Source: Desulfobacter sp. (GTDB taxonomy: Bacteria > Desulfobacterota > Desulfobacteria > Desulfobacterales > Desulfobacteraceae). Taken from it: a stretch of 14,985 nucleotides of DNA. The notes beneath the pieces were generated by a model that had not been told where the DNA came from, did not search any database, and worked only from the letters and a program-made list of their open reading frames with translations. The position numbers were made by a program, and so were the translations under genes. The stretch spans positions 1 to 14,985 of the forward strand of contig JAQYWJ010000031.1 of the NCBI GenBank assembly GCA_030145005.1. The letters run 5' to 3'. Below, in pieces: positions 1 through 7,579 of this stretch (positions are counted from its first letter, which is position 1; each line of letters starts with the position of its first letter).

Positions 1-98
1 TAATAGTCTGGACCATAACCCCTCTGAAAAGCAAGGGCTGACCCTATTATACTTTAAACATTTTACCTCTACCTTCCCTGGCATAGAAGTCTTTAGTG

Positions 99-124
99 GA
101 CGAGCACATAATTGTGTGCTCGTC
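99..124. terminator. 10-bp hairpin, possible terminator of an upstream gene
   Basis: GACGAGCACA (99-108) and TGTGCTCGTC (115-124) are perfect reverse complements around a 6-base loop. The sequence after it is AT-rich but has no clean T-run, so this is a weak intrinsic terminator, a transcript-end hairpin or a regulator-binding palindrome. The rest of 1-232 holds no gene that I can support. Confidence 0.4.
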
Positions 125-157
125 ATATTTATAATTGCTGTCCGCATGAACCGGTCA

Positions 158-187
158 TTGCCAAAGACCTATGTTTTCAGGTATCAT
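158..187 (+). promoter_or_regulatory. Candidate sigma70-type promoter of the two-component operon
   Basis: TTGCCA (158-163) and TATCAT (182-187) are separated by 18 bases, and lie 46 bases before the kinase start. Both hexamers match the consensus at four or more positions, but this is read by eye only and such matches occur by chance. No sigma54 -24/-12 element was found here. Confidence 0.25.
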
Positions 188-232
188 AAAGATTCTGCAT
201 TAACCTAAGTTTTAAATCGAGATTACCCTTTT

Positions 233-2917
233 ATGACCAGATGTTACATATATATTGTCGCCATGTGGCTGCTGGCATGCACCGCTGTCTGTTGTGCCGG
301 ATCACAGGAATCTGCCGGACGCCGAAGCCAGCGGATTCTTTATCTGAACTCTTACAACAACGGGTATGCCTGGTCGGACAACATTCTTGAAGGAATCCGA
401 TCGGTGCTTCCCGTGGAGAGTCAGAGCCTGAATTTTCAGATGGAGTACCTGGATGCCAAACGATATGAAAACGAACAAATGCAAACGGTATTATTCAACT
501 ATTTTAAGGCCAAGTTCGCCCGGGACCGATTTGACGTCATCATCACCTCGGACAACAATGCCCTGGACTTTGCCCTGAAGTACCGATCCGGTTTATTTGC
601 CGGGGTGCCCATTGTATTTTGCGGCATCAACAACTATAACCCTTCCATGATAGAGGGGCAGCCCGCCATCACCGGGATTGCAGAGACCGTAGCCTTTAAT
701 GATAACATGGATATCATCCGCCGGCTGCACCCCACCGCCCGGAAGATGGTGATCATCGGCAGCAACAGCGTTACCTCCCGGGCCATTATCAATGAAATCC
801 GCCAGACCATTAAACAGGAAGAAATTGACTACGCCTTTACCTTCAAGACCGAATTTCAACTCCAGGCGCTCAAAACCGGCACGCCGGACTACCTGGCAGA
901 CCTGTCTCGGGATACCCTGCTCTACATTGTGCCGGGGGGCTCCGAAGCGGGGGACGGCAACCTTTACAGCATCCAGGAGATTGCCGCCATGATCTGCCGG
1001 GCCACAAACCGGCCCGTGTACTCTTCCTGGGAGTTTCTCATGGGGACCGGCATTGTGGGGGGCAAGCTGGCCTCCGGCCTGGAGCAAGGAAAGGCTGCTG
1101 CCCGGCTGGCCCTGCGTATTCTGGATGGAGAAGATCCGGCCCTGATCCCGGTGAAAACAGCCGAAGGCCACGCCTATATTTTTGACCATAACGTGCTCAA
1201 ACGTTTGGGGGCGGACATGTCTTTGCTGCCTGCGGGCAGCAGAATCATCAATGAGCCCTATGATTTTTACCGGCTCAACCGAGGAATTTTCTGGTTGATT
1301 ATCTCAGGGCTTTTTGTCCTGGCCTGCATGGTGGTTCTTCTGGGCGTCAGTATGGCCCAGAAAAAAAGGGCCAACCAGGCCATGGAAAAATCCAAGATGC
1401 AACTCCAGTTGATCCTGGACAACATCCCCCACATAGTCTTCTGGCAGGATGTGAACCTCAATCTGGTGGATGTGAACCTCTCATTTCTTAAATTTTTCAA
1501 AATTCGGAACAAAGCCGACATCATTAACCAGGATATTTCATCGGTGCCGGATCTGGCCTACACCGCCGAAGAGTCCAGGAAACTGGGCCGTGAAGTGCTT
1601 GAAACCGCCACCCCGTTCCATGCCCGACTGCTGAAAATTCAGCGTAGCGACCAGGAACAGGTGTGGCTGGAGATCAACAAAGTACCACTGCTTGATAAAA
1701 AAAACCGGGTGGCAGGCGTGCTGAGCACGGCCGAGGATATCACCAAAAAAATCAAACTGGAAAAACAGCTGGCCCAAACCCAGAAGATGGAGGCATTGGG
1801 GATTCTTTCCGGGGGTATTGCCCATGATTTCAACAATATCCTGACCTCCATCATCAACTCCACCGAACTTGCCATCGACGATGTACCTGAAGATTCCCTG
1901 ACCCGCCAGGATCTTGAACGGGTACTTTCGGCAGGCAAAAGAGGAGCGGAGCTGGTTAAACAGATTCTCACCTTCAGCCGGCCCGGCCATGTCCGGTTCA
2001 AAAAACTGGATCTGGCCCGGGTAGTCAAAGACGCTATGGCCCTGGTGGAAACATCGTTTCCCGGCAACATCAAGGTGGTAAAAAACATGGCCCAGGGTAA
2101 ATTTATGTGCCGGGGGGATGCCATCCAGATCCACCAGGTGGTGATGAACCTGTGTACCAACGCCTTCCAGGCCTTAGGGGGAAAAAGCGGCCACATTGAA
2201 GTAAAATTGGATGAACGGGTTTTAACCGGCCTTGATCCGGAAAATGACGCCCCCTTTAACCTGCCGCCGGGCCATTATGTTGAACTGACCGTCTCGGACA
2301 ACGGTCCGGGCATTGATCCTGAAATCCTGGATAAGGTATTTGACCCTTTTTTCTCCACCAAGGGTAAAAACTTCGGATCAGGTCTGGGGCTTTCCATGGT
2401 CCACGGTATTGTCAAGGGCCATAACGGGGCCATTTCACTGACCAGCAAGGCCTATGACCTGACGTGTTTTACGGTGCTTTTGCCCCGCTTGGACCAGGTG
2501 GCGGATGATGAGCGACCGGCAGAAAAAAATGTCTGCCTGGGACAGGGCACCATTCTTTTTGTGGAGGACGACCCGGAACAGCGTCAAAGTGTGCCGCGGA
2601 TCATTGAAAAGCTGGGCTATCTGGTGACCGCTGCAGACAGCGCAAGCCAGGCCCTGGAATTGATCCGGCAAAACCCGTCGGGCTTTGATCTGGTCATCAC
2701 CGACTATGATATGCCGAAAATATCCGGCTTGGAGCTGGCCCGGCAACTGGCCCGAATCCTGCCCAGCCTGCCCGTGATCATGGTGTCGGGACGAAATGTG
2801 GAGTTTAGTCGGCAGGAATCGTCCAATATCAAGGCATTCATTGTAAAACCATATGACAAGGGAATTTTATCCCGGGGCATCAACGAGGTGCTCTGCCCCC
2901 CGGAAAGATCCCATTGA
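233..2917 (+). CDS. Membrane hybrid sensor histidine kinase with ABC substrate-binding-like sensor
   Basis: This 894-residue kinase should sense a small ligand outside the inner membrane and pass phosphate to the response regulator encoded next. A hydrophobic N-terminal signal (residues 5-22) is followed by a periplasmic domain (about 30-335) that resembles the ABC_sub_bind family (PF04392), including its opening ILYLNSYNNGYAWSD. A transmembrane helix (about 351-375), a PAS domain (about 390-510) and a HisKA domain with H531 in GGIAHDFNN follow. The ATPase domain has its N box at N639, D689 in SDNGPGID, and GSGLGLS. A C-terminal receiver carries D824 in TDYDMP. No HPt domain is present, so the receiver may modulate the kinase rather than relay phosphate. 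The ligand is unknown, and no permease is encoded nearby. The start has a poor ribosome binding site; the signal peptide supports it. Confidence 0.9.
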   Translation: MTRCYIYIVAMWLLACTAVCCAGSQESAGRRSQRILYLNSYNNGYAWSDNILEGIRSVLPVESQSLNFQMEYLDAKRYENEQMQTVLFNYFKAKFARDRFDVIITSDNNALDFALKYRSGLFAGVPIVFCGINNYNPSMIEGQPAITGIAETVAFNDNMDIIRRLHPTARKMVIIGSNSVTSRAIINEIRQTIKQEEIDYAFTFKTEFQLQALKTGTPDYLADLSRDTLLYIVPGGSEAGDGNLYSIQEIAAMICRATNRPVYSSWEFLMGTGIVGGKLASGLEQGKAAARLALRILDGEDPALIPVKTAEGHAYIFDHNVLKRLGADMSLLPAGSRIINEPYDFYRLNRGIFWLIISGLFVLACMVVLLGVSMAQKKRANQAMEKSKMQLQLILDNIPHIVFWQDVNLNLVDVNLSFLKFFKIRNKADIINQDISSVPDLAYTAEESRKLGREVLETATPFHARLLKIQRSDQEQVWLEINKVPLLDKKNRVAGVLSTAEDITKKIKLEKQLAQTQKMEALGILSGGIAHDFNNILTSIINSTELAIDDVPEDSLTRQDLERVLSAGKRGAELVKQILTFSRPGHVRFKKLDLARVVKDAMALVETSFPGNIKVVKNMAQGKFMCRGDAIQIHQVVMNLCTNAFQALGGKSGHIEVKLDERVLTGLDPENDAPFNLPPGHYVELTVSDNGPGIDPEILDKVFDPFFSTKGKNFGSGLGLSMVHGIVKGHNGAISLTSKAYDLTCFTVLLPRLDQVADDERPAEKNVCLGQGTILFVEDDPEQRQSVPRIIEKLGYLVTAADSASQALELIRQNPSGFDLVITDYDMPKISGLELARQLARILPSLPVIMVSGRNVEFSRQESSNIKAFIVKPYDKGILSRGINEVLCPPERSH

Positions 2918-2919
2918 GG
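2916..2919 (+). promoter_or_regulatory. Ribosome binding site overlapping the kinase stop codon
   Basis: GAGG overlaps the kinase TGA stop (2915-2917) and lies 5 bases before the ATG at 2925. It fixes the regulator start at 2925 rather than the in-frame ATG at 2853, and implies translational coupling of kinase and regulator. Confidence 0.65.
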
Positions 2920-2924
2920 CAGCT

Positions 2925-4331
2925 ATGGCATTGATTTTAATCATAGATGACGACGATAATTTTTGCGGCACCATGAAAAGCCTTGTGCTTCGCATGGGAC
3001 ATGATTTTCTGGCCGCAGGCACCCTGGAACAGGGCATCCGGATACTTGAAGACCAGGCCGTAGATATCCTGCTGCTGGACGTGGGGCTTCCCGACGGCAA
3101 CGGGCTTGAGGCTTTGTCCCGGATTAAGGAGGCATCCAAATCCAGTCCTGAAATATTTATCATCACGGGCCTGGGTGATCCGGCCGGGGCCGAGACCGCC
3201 ATCACCGAAGGGGTCTGGGACTATATTGTCAAACCCACCTCTATCAAGGAGACCCGGGCCAGTCTCGTCCGGGCATTGAAATACCGACAGGAAAAACAGA
3301 GCCGGCAGCAGGCTGTGACCCTGGATTTGGACCGGATTGTGGGCCGGTCCGCCACCATGCAAAAGTGTTTTGAGATCGTGGCCCAGGGGGCTGCGTCCAG
3401 CATGCCTGTGCTTATCACGGGGGAGACCGGGACCGGCAAGGAGCTCTTTGCCCAGACCATACACGACAACAGCCTGAGAAAAGACAAAGGCTTTATTGTG
3501 GTGGACTGCGCATTTCTTACCGAAAGTCTGATGGAAAGCACCCTGTTTGGCCACCGGAAGGGGGCATTCACCGGGGCGGTGGAGCGCCGGGACGGCCTTG
3601 TGAAACTGGCGGACCAGGGGACCTTGTTTCTGGATGAGGTGGGGGAGATGCCCCTGTCGGCCCAGAAATCCTTTCTGCGCATCCTCCAGGAGAAACGGTT
3701 TCGTCCCTTGGGCGATGCCAATGAGATCACCAGCGACTTTCGCCTTATGGCCGCCACCAACCGGGATCTGGACGCTATGGTGGAAAACGGTACCTTTCGC
3801 CGGGATCTGCTATACCGCCTTCGTACTATCCATCTGCCCCTGCCGCCTTTGCGCCGAAGGGGCCGGGACATTGAGGCGCTGACCCGGTTTAAAGTCAGTC
3901 AACTTTGCAAGGAAAATAACCTGCCGCCCAAAAAAATCGAGCAGGGCTTTTTTGATACCCTGAATGCCTATCCCTGGCCCGGTAACGTCAGAGAATTGTT
4001 TAACGTGCTTGAAACCGCATTTGTGGCCTCGGGCAGCGAAGCCACCCTTTACACCATGCACCTGCCGGGTGAGGTAAGAATCCAGGTGACCCGGGCATCC
4101 ATTGAAAAGGGACAGTTGTCCCAGATGCCTGAAAATGATTCCACTGACCCTGCCTTCTCTTTTCAGGGTAACATCCCCGGGTTCAAGGCATGGAAACAGA
4201 AGATGGAGCGGCATTACCTGGAGCAGATCATTGCTGCCACCAACGGAGATGTCAAACGCATCCTCAACCTCTCCGGTCTGTCCAAATCCCATTTTTACTC
4301 CCTGGTTAAAAAGTACGGCATCCAGATATAG
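2925..4331 (+). CDS. Sigma54-dependent response regulator, NtrC family
   Basis: This 468-residue cytoplasmic regulator is the likely partner of the kinase just upstream (7 bases between stop and start). The receiver domain (about 3-120) has the acidic cluster DDDD at 8-11 and phospho-acceptor D52. The AAA+ domain (about 142-375) shows Walker A GETGTGKE (166-173), the sigma54-contacting loop GAFTGA (213-218) intact, Walker B LFLDE (234-238) and an arginine-rich sensor region. The C-terminal 40 residues form a Fis-type helix-turn-helix. Known biology of the family: phosphorylation drives oligomer assembly and ATP-dependent opening of sigma54 promoters. I could not find a convincing -24/-12 promoter in the window, so its targets are unknown. 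They could include the AbrB-like gene downstream, which is an inference from position only. Confidence 0.93.
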   Translation: MALILIIDDDDNFCGTMKSLVLRMGHDFLAAGTLEQGIRILEDQAVDILLLDVGLPDGNGLEALSRIKEASKSSPEIFIITGLGDPAGAETAITEGVWDYIVKPTSIKETRASLVRALKYRQEKQSRQQAVTLDLDRIVGRSATMQKCFEIVAQGAASSMPVLITGETGTGKELFAQTIHDNSLRKDKGFIVVDCAFLTESLMESTLFGHRKGAFTGAVERRDGLVKLADQGTLFLDEVGEMPLSAQKSFLRILQEKRFRPLGDANEITSDFRLMAATNRDLDAMVENGTFRRDLLYRLRTIHLPLPPLRRRGRDIEALTRFKVSQLCKENNLPPKKIEQGFFDTLNAYPWPGNVRELFNVLETAFVASGSEATLYTMHLPGEVRIQVTRASIEKGQLSQMPENDSTDPAFSFQGNIPGFKAWKQKMERHYLEQIIAATNGDVKRILNLSGLSKSHFYSLVKKYGIQI

Positions 4332-4372
4332 GCCCCGGTCAACGCAGAGCAGATGTTCAATGACTTGATTTA

Positions 4373-4437
4373 GCGTCCCGCATGATATAGGTATGAAAAA
4401 ATCTCAAGTACGATTTGAGCAGGTTTTGCGGGACAGC
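4373..4437 (+). other. Nested stem-loop region before the AbrB-like gene
   Basis: GTCCCGCA (4375-4382) pairs perfectly with TGCGGGAC (4427-4434). Two more pairs extend the stem past a bulged A4435. Inside it CTCAA (4403-4407) pairs with TTGAG (4415-4419). GGGAC (4430-4434) can instead pair with GTCCC (4438-4442) across a 3-base loop, so two exclusive folds exist. It could end the regulator transcript or act in the leader of the next gene. There is no T-run after it, so it is not a standard intrinsic terminator. Confidence 0.4.
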
Positions 4438-4444
4438 GTCCCTT

Positions 4445-4475
4445 ATGGCCCTGTGGTGACTCCCCACTGGGCCAT
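4445..4475 (+). other. GC-rich hairpin upstream of the AbrB-like gene
   Basis: ATGGCCC (4445-4451) pairs with GGGCCAT (4469-4475). After one T/T mismatch, GTGG pairs with CCAC (4453-4456 with 4464-4467) around a 7-base loop. It lies 36 bases before the likely start codon, in what would be the 5' untranslated region of the downstream gene. No T-run follows. The role is unknown. Confidence 0.45.
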
Positions 4476-4499
4476 CCCTTATAGTTATTATATTTTAGC

Positions 4500-4503
4500 A
4501 GGA
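4500..4503 (+). promoter_or_regulatory. Ribosome binding site that decides the AbrB-like start
   Basis: AGGA lies 8 bases before the ATG at 4512 but touches the upstream ATG at 4503, leaving no spacer for that start. The 4512 start is therefore preferred. Confidence 0.5.
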
Positions 4504-4511
4504 TGAAAATT

Positions 4512-5024
4512 ATGGAAAGATATTTACTGGTTATTGTGGTGGGGACTATTGGGGGCCTTTTGGCACAACGCTTTAATGTTCCCGGTGGGGCCGTTGTCGG
4601 GGCTATGGTATTCACTGGGATTACGGTTCTGTTTTTACCCAAGGGGATTGATCTGCCGTCATCTGTGCGCACAGGCATACAAATCATTTTGGGCATCACC
4701 CTTGGGGTTTCCGTTGACCGCTCTCTTTTTACTTTGGGGGTCAAAATAATGCCCATGGCAATTTTGAGCACCATTATTCTTTTGACGGTGGCCGTGTGCA
4801 TGGCGCTTCTAGCGAACAAGCTTGGGCTGGTGGATTTTGGTACGGCCCTGTTCGGATTTTCTCCGGGGGGAATGACGGGTATGGCCATTTTAGCCCAATC
4901 AGAAAATCATAACGGTTCTTTTGTGGCATTTTTTCATTTGGTGAGAATATTCACCCTTTTTATCGTCATTCCGTTGCTTGTAAAGGTGGTGATGTATTTA
5001 CAGCAGAAAGGGTTTCTTCTGTAA
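4512..5024 (+). CDS. Half-size AbrB-type membrane protein
   Basis: This is a 170-residue integral membrane protein with five or six hydrophobic segments. It resembles the membrane AbrB family (PF05145; single duplicated unit TIGR03082), sometimes annotated as ammonia monooxygenase or a putative regulator. Those labels rest on thin experimental evidence, so no transport substrate is assigned. Recognisable features are the glycine-rich start with FNVPGGAVVGAM, the TGIQIILGITLGVSV segment, and SPGGMTGMAILA, which matches the family's conserved PGG-T-M loop. Usual family members are about 350 residues and carry two copies of the unit; this protein carries one, with a normal-looking start and stop, so it probably works as a homodimer. 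It follows the response regulator at 180 bases and ends directly against the large palindrome. An alternative start at 4503 would add three residues. Confidence 0.75.
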   Translation: MERYLLVIVVGTIGGLLAQRFNVPGGAVVGAMVFTGITVLFLPKGIDLPSSVRTGIQIILGITLGVSVDRSLFTLGVKIMPMAILSTIILLTVAVCMALLANKLGLVDFGTALFGFSPGGMTGMAILAQSENHNGSFVAFFHLVRIFTLFIVIPLLVKVVMYLQQKGFLL

Positions 5025-5183
5025 GGGCCATGGAACTTTTAAAATTTACCGACATGGCGCCGGATTTTTGCCCGTCTTCAAGGCGCATTAATGGGAGCAT
5101 ATTGAAATATGTGGCCATTGATGCAACGAAGAAAACGGGTAAAAAGACAAGCCATGTGGTAAATTTTATTGTTTCCATGGCCC
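5025..5183. repeat. 159-base imperfect palindrome between convergent genes
   Basis: The left half (5025-5103) and the reverse complement of the right half (5183-5106) align along their whole length with few small gaps. Shared blocks, outside to inside, are GGGCCATGGAA, TAAAATTTACC, ACATGGC, TTTTT, CCCGT, TTC, GCAT, AATGG and CATATT, about 57 matched positions of roughly 79. The centre is CATATT-GA-AATATG (5098-5111). As RNA either strand would fold into one long hairpin. It begins right after the AbrB-like stop codon and ends 5 bases before the msrA stop codon, so it could be a two-way terminator. Alternatives are a foldback MITE-like element or a hairpin RNA. No target-site duplication is obvious. 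The right end overlaps a second perfect palindrome, CCCTGAATTCAGGG (5181-5194). Confidence 0.85.
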
Positions 5184-5188
5184 TGAAT

Positions 5189-5734
5189 TCAGGGTTCAAA
5201 GATTTTGTCGTTTTTTGCATCCCATACCTTGGTGATAAATCCCTGGCGGCCGGAACCGATCCGGTAGTATTTATATTGCACCGGATTTTTTTTATGGTAG
5301 TCCTGGTGGTAGGTTTCGGCAGGGAAAAATTGAGACGCCTTCACCACTTCCGTGACCACAGGGGACTCAAATATTTTTGCCTCATTGATCTTTTGGATCA
5401 TATCAAGGGCCTGCTGTTTTTGTTCCCCGGTATGGTAAAATACGGCTGACCGGTACTGGCTGCCCCGGTCCATAAATGAACCGCCTTTGTCTGTGGGGTT
5501 AATCTGCCGGAAAAAAACAGCTAAAAGCGCGTCATAGGATATCAGATCGGGATCATAGGATATTTGGACCACTTCGGCATGGCCTGTGGTGCCCGTGCAT
5601 ACATGCTCGTAGCTTGGATTATCCACATGGCCGCCCATGTAGCCGGATACAATGTTTTCAATACCTTTTGTGCCGTCAAATGCCGATGCTATGCACCAGA
5701 AGCATCCACCGGCAAAGGTAGCGGTTTGTGTCAT
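5189..5734 (-). CDS. msrA: Peptide-methionine (S)-S-oxide reductase MsrA
   Basis: MsrA reduces the S form of methionine sulfoxide in oxidised proteins and free amino acid, normally recycled by thioredoxin, in the cytoplasm. The 181-residue length is typical. The signature GGCFWC (9-14) carries catalytic C11. Further family blocks are SGYMGGHVDNPSYEHVCTGTTGHAE, with its conserved glycine and histidine residues, then FFRQINPTDKGGSFMDRGSQYRSAVFYHT, and the C-terminal ETYHQDYH. The start has a strong ribosome binding site, AGGAG, 6 bases upstream. It is the last gene of the leftward run, 18 bases after the ABC-F gene, and ends at the large palindrome. No MsrB domain is fused to it. Confidence 0.97.
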   Translation of the reverse strand: MTQTATFAGGCFWCIASAFDGTKGIENIVSGYMGGHVDNPSYEHVCTGTTGHAEVVQISYDPDLISYDALLAVFFRQINPTDKGGSFMDRGSQYRSAVFYHTGEQKQQALDMIQKINEAKIFESPVVTEVVKASQFFPAETYHQDYHKKNPVQYKYYRIGSGRQGFITKVWDAKNDKIFEP

Positions 5735-5752
5735 AACTGTCTCCTATGTTGT

Positions 5753-7579
5753 TTAATTCTGATCAGTTGCCGCTTTTTTTTCTTCGAGTTCTTCCCAGCG
5801 AGAATAAAGGGATTGGACCAGGGATTGGGCCTGCTCCAGTTTTTTACAGGTGTCTGCCAGAAGGGCAGGGTCCTGGAGGACGTCAGGGTCCTGGACATGT
5901 TCAGAAAGATCTTCAACACGTTGTTCAGCATCCAGAATTTTTTCTTCTATATGTTCCAGTTCATATTTATCTTTAAAGGAAAACAACCGCTTTTTGGCCG
6001 GGGCTGGTTTGGTTGCCTCCTTTTTATTTTTTTCCGCCACAGGCCGCTGGGATTTTTCCCGAGCAGTTCGGGCCTTGAGAATTTGGCCGAATTCCCTGTA
6101 AAACTTCGGCGTTTCAGTGTTATCCAGGTAGAGCATGTGATGGCATACCCGGTCCATGAGGTACCGGTCATGGGAGACAATGATCACTGCGCCGTCAAAC
6201 TCTTTGATGGAGGTTTCCAATACTTCCAGGGAGAGGATGTCAAGATCATTGGTAGGTTCGTCCAAAAGCAGCAGATCACAGGGCTGCCGCATGATTTCAG
6301 CCAGAACAATTCTTGCCTTTTCCCCGCCGGAAAGCCGTCCTACCGGCATGTCCAGCTGGTCAGGCATGAAAAGAAATCGTTTGGCCCAGGATGCCACGTG
6401 AATGGGGCGGCCCTTGTAATTGACGGAATCGCCGCCTGCCGGATTCAGCGCATCCCGCAGGGTCATTTCCGGGTCCAGCTGGGTGCGTTCCTGGTGGTAG
6501 GTGGCTGTTTTAAGGTTTTCCGCCCATTTTACGGTTCCCTGGTCCGGTTCCATGCTTTGTTCGATCAGGGACAAAAAAGTGGATTTGCCGGATCCGTTAT
6601 CCCCGACAATGCCAAGGCAGAAACCCGGCCCCAGTTCAAAGGTAATGTTGGAAAACAGAATTTTGTCTTTAAATCCTTTGGTCAGGTTATGCACTCTGAG
6701 CAGTTTTTTGGTCTGGCGTCCTGTGCCGGAAAAATCAATGTCCATCCGGGCGGTCTGTCGGTTTCTGGCCTTGACCGCGGACAATTCCTTGCGCAGTTCT
6801 TCTGCCTGGTCAATCCTGTATTTGGCCTTGGTGGTTCTGGCCTTGGCTCCCTGGCGCAACCACTGGTCTTCCCTGCGCATCTTTGATGCCAGGGAGGACT
6901 GTTTTTTTTCCTGGGCTTCCAGGTATTTGTCGCGCTCCTGTTCAAACTTGTGATAATTGCCCTGAATTTTAAAAACACCGCCCTGGTAGTATCGGCCAAT
7001 TTCCATGGTGTGGGAACACACGGTTTCAAGAAATGCCCGGTCATGGGATACGGCCACAAAAGCAAATCGTGCTGTTAACAGCATCTGTTCAAGCCATAAA
7101 ATTCCGGCAATATCCAGATGGTTAGTGGGCTCATCCAGCAAGAGCAGGTCCGGTTCCAGACAAAAGGCCCGGGTAATGGCAAGCCGCTTGCGCCAGCCTC
7201 CTGACAGCTCTTTTGTCTTTATGGCTGCATTAGTAAAACCGCCTAAACCTAAGGCTCGGTTCACCCTGCGGTGGCGTTCTTTTTCCTGCAGATCCAGGGA
7301 TGCCAGACTGTTAAACAAGACCTGCTCAACAGAAAGCGCTGTGTCAAATTCATCTTCCTGGGCAAGATAGACCAGGCATTGGCCGGGCTGGACACTGATT
7401 TCTCCTTCGTCCGGGGTGCTGAGACCACAGATGATTTTTAAAAGGGTGGACTTGCCGGACCCATTCATTCCGATCAGGCCAAGTTTTTCTCCGGGTTTTA
7501 TATCAAAGCTTAACCCTGTGAATAAGGTGTCGTCACCATATGCTTTGCACAGTTCTTTTACAGACACTAAAACCGTCAT
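5753..7579 (-). CDS. ABC-F family ATPase, Uup-like
   Basis: This is a 608-residue soluble protein with two ABC ATPase domains and no membrane segment. Members of the ABC-F family act on ribosomes, or for Uup in ribosome assembly and transposon excision control, rather than in transport. Domain 1 has Walker A GMNGSGKST (37-45), the signature LSGGWRKR (from 125) and Walker B LLLLDEPTNHLD. The charged linker between domains follows. Domain 2 has Walker A GDNGSGKST (326-334), LSGGEKAR and LLLLDEPTNDLD. The C-terminal 90 or so residues are a charged coiled coil, and together with the LSGGWRKR variant this points to the Uup branch rather than EttA. AGGAGG lies 10 bases before the start. Its ATG overlaps the stop of the small membrane gene by one base (TGATG), so the two are translationally coupled. 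The antibiotic-resistance branch is less likely. Confidence 0.93.
   Translation of the reverse strand: MTVLVSVKELCKAYGDDTLFTGLSFDIKPGEKLGLIGMNGSGKSTLLKIICGLSTPDEGEISVQPGQCLVYLAQEDEFDTALSVEQVLFNSLASLDLQEKERHRRVNRALGLGGFTNAAIKTKELSGGWRKRLAITRAFCLEPDLLLLDEPTNHLDIAGILWLEQMLLTARFAFVAVSHDRAFLETVCSHTMEIGRYYQGGVFKIQGNYHKFEQERDKYLEAQEKKQSSLASKMRREDQWLRQGAKARTTKAKYRIDQAEELRKELSAVKARNRQTARMDIDFSGTGRQTKKLLRVHNLTKGFKDKILFSNITFELGPGFCLGIVGDNGSGKSTFLSLIEQSMEPDQGTVKWAENLKTATYHQERTQLDPEMTLRDALNPAGGDSVNYKGRPIHVASWAKRFLFMPDQLDMPVGRLSGGEKARIVLAEIMRQPCDLLLLDEPTNDLDILSLEVLETSIKEFDGAVIIVSHDRYLMDRVCHHMLYLDNTETPKFYREFGQILKARTAREKSQRPVAEKNKKEATKPAPAKKRLFSFKDKYELEHIEEKILDAEQRVEDLSEHVQDPDVLQDPALLADTCKKLEQAQSLVQSLYSRWEELEEKKAATDQN

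Noticed and set aside
78..94. TGGCA-like sigma54 promoter before the kinase
   Set aside because: The -24 GG is present but there is no GC at the correct 10-base distance.
2..205. Open plus-strand frame of about 67 codons from the left edge
   Set aside because: It crosses the 99-124 hairpin, has no recognisable domain and no visible start, and chance open frames of this size are common.
263..280. Lipoprotein box LLAC in the kinase signal peptide
   Set aside because: The match is partial, and more cysteines and an alanine cleavage site follow. The protein is anchored by a transmembrane helix anyway.
593..1189. Minus-strand 198-residue open frame
   Set aside because: Antisense to the sensor domain of the kinase; arises from the codon bias of the real gene.
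4966..5220. Minus-strand 84-residue frame with a hydrophobic segment over the palindrome
   Set aside because: It overlaps the ends of both flanking genes in antisense and lies inside the palindrome. A small membrane peptide is not excluded but I cannot support it.
5564..6886. Plus-strand 440-residue open frame
   Set aside because: It is antisense to the clear msrA and ABC-F genes and is composed of low-complexity residues without any family motif.
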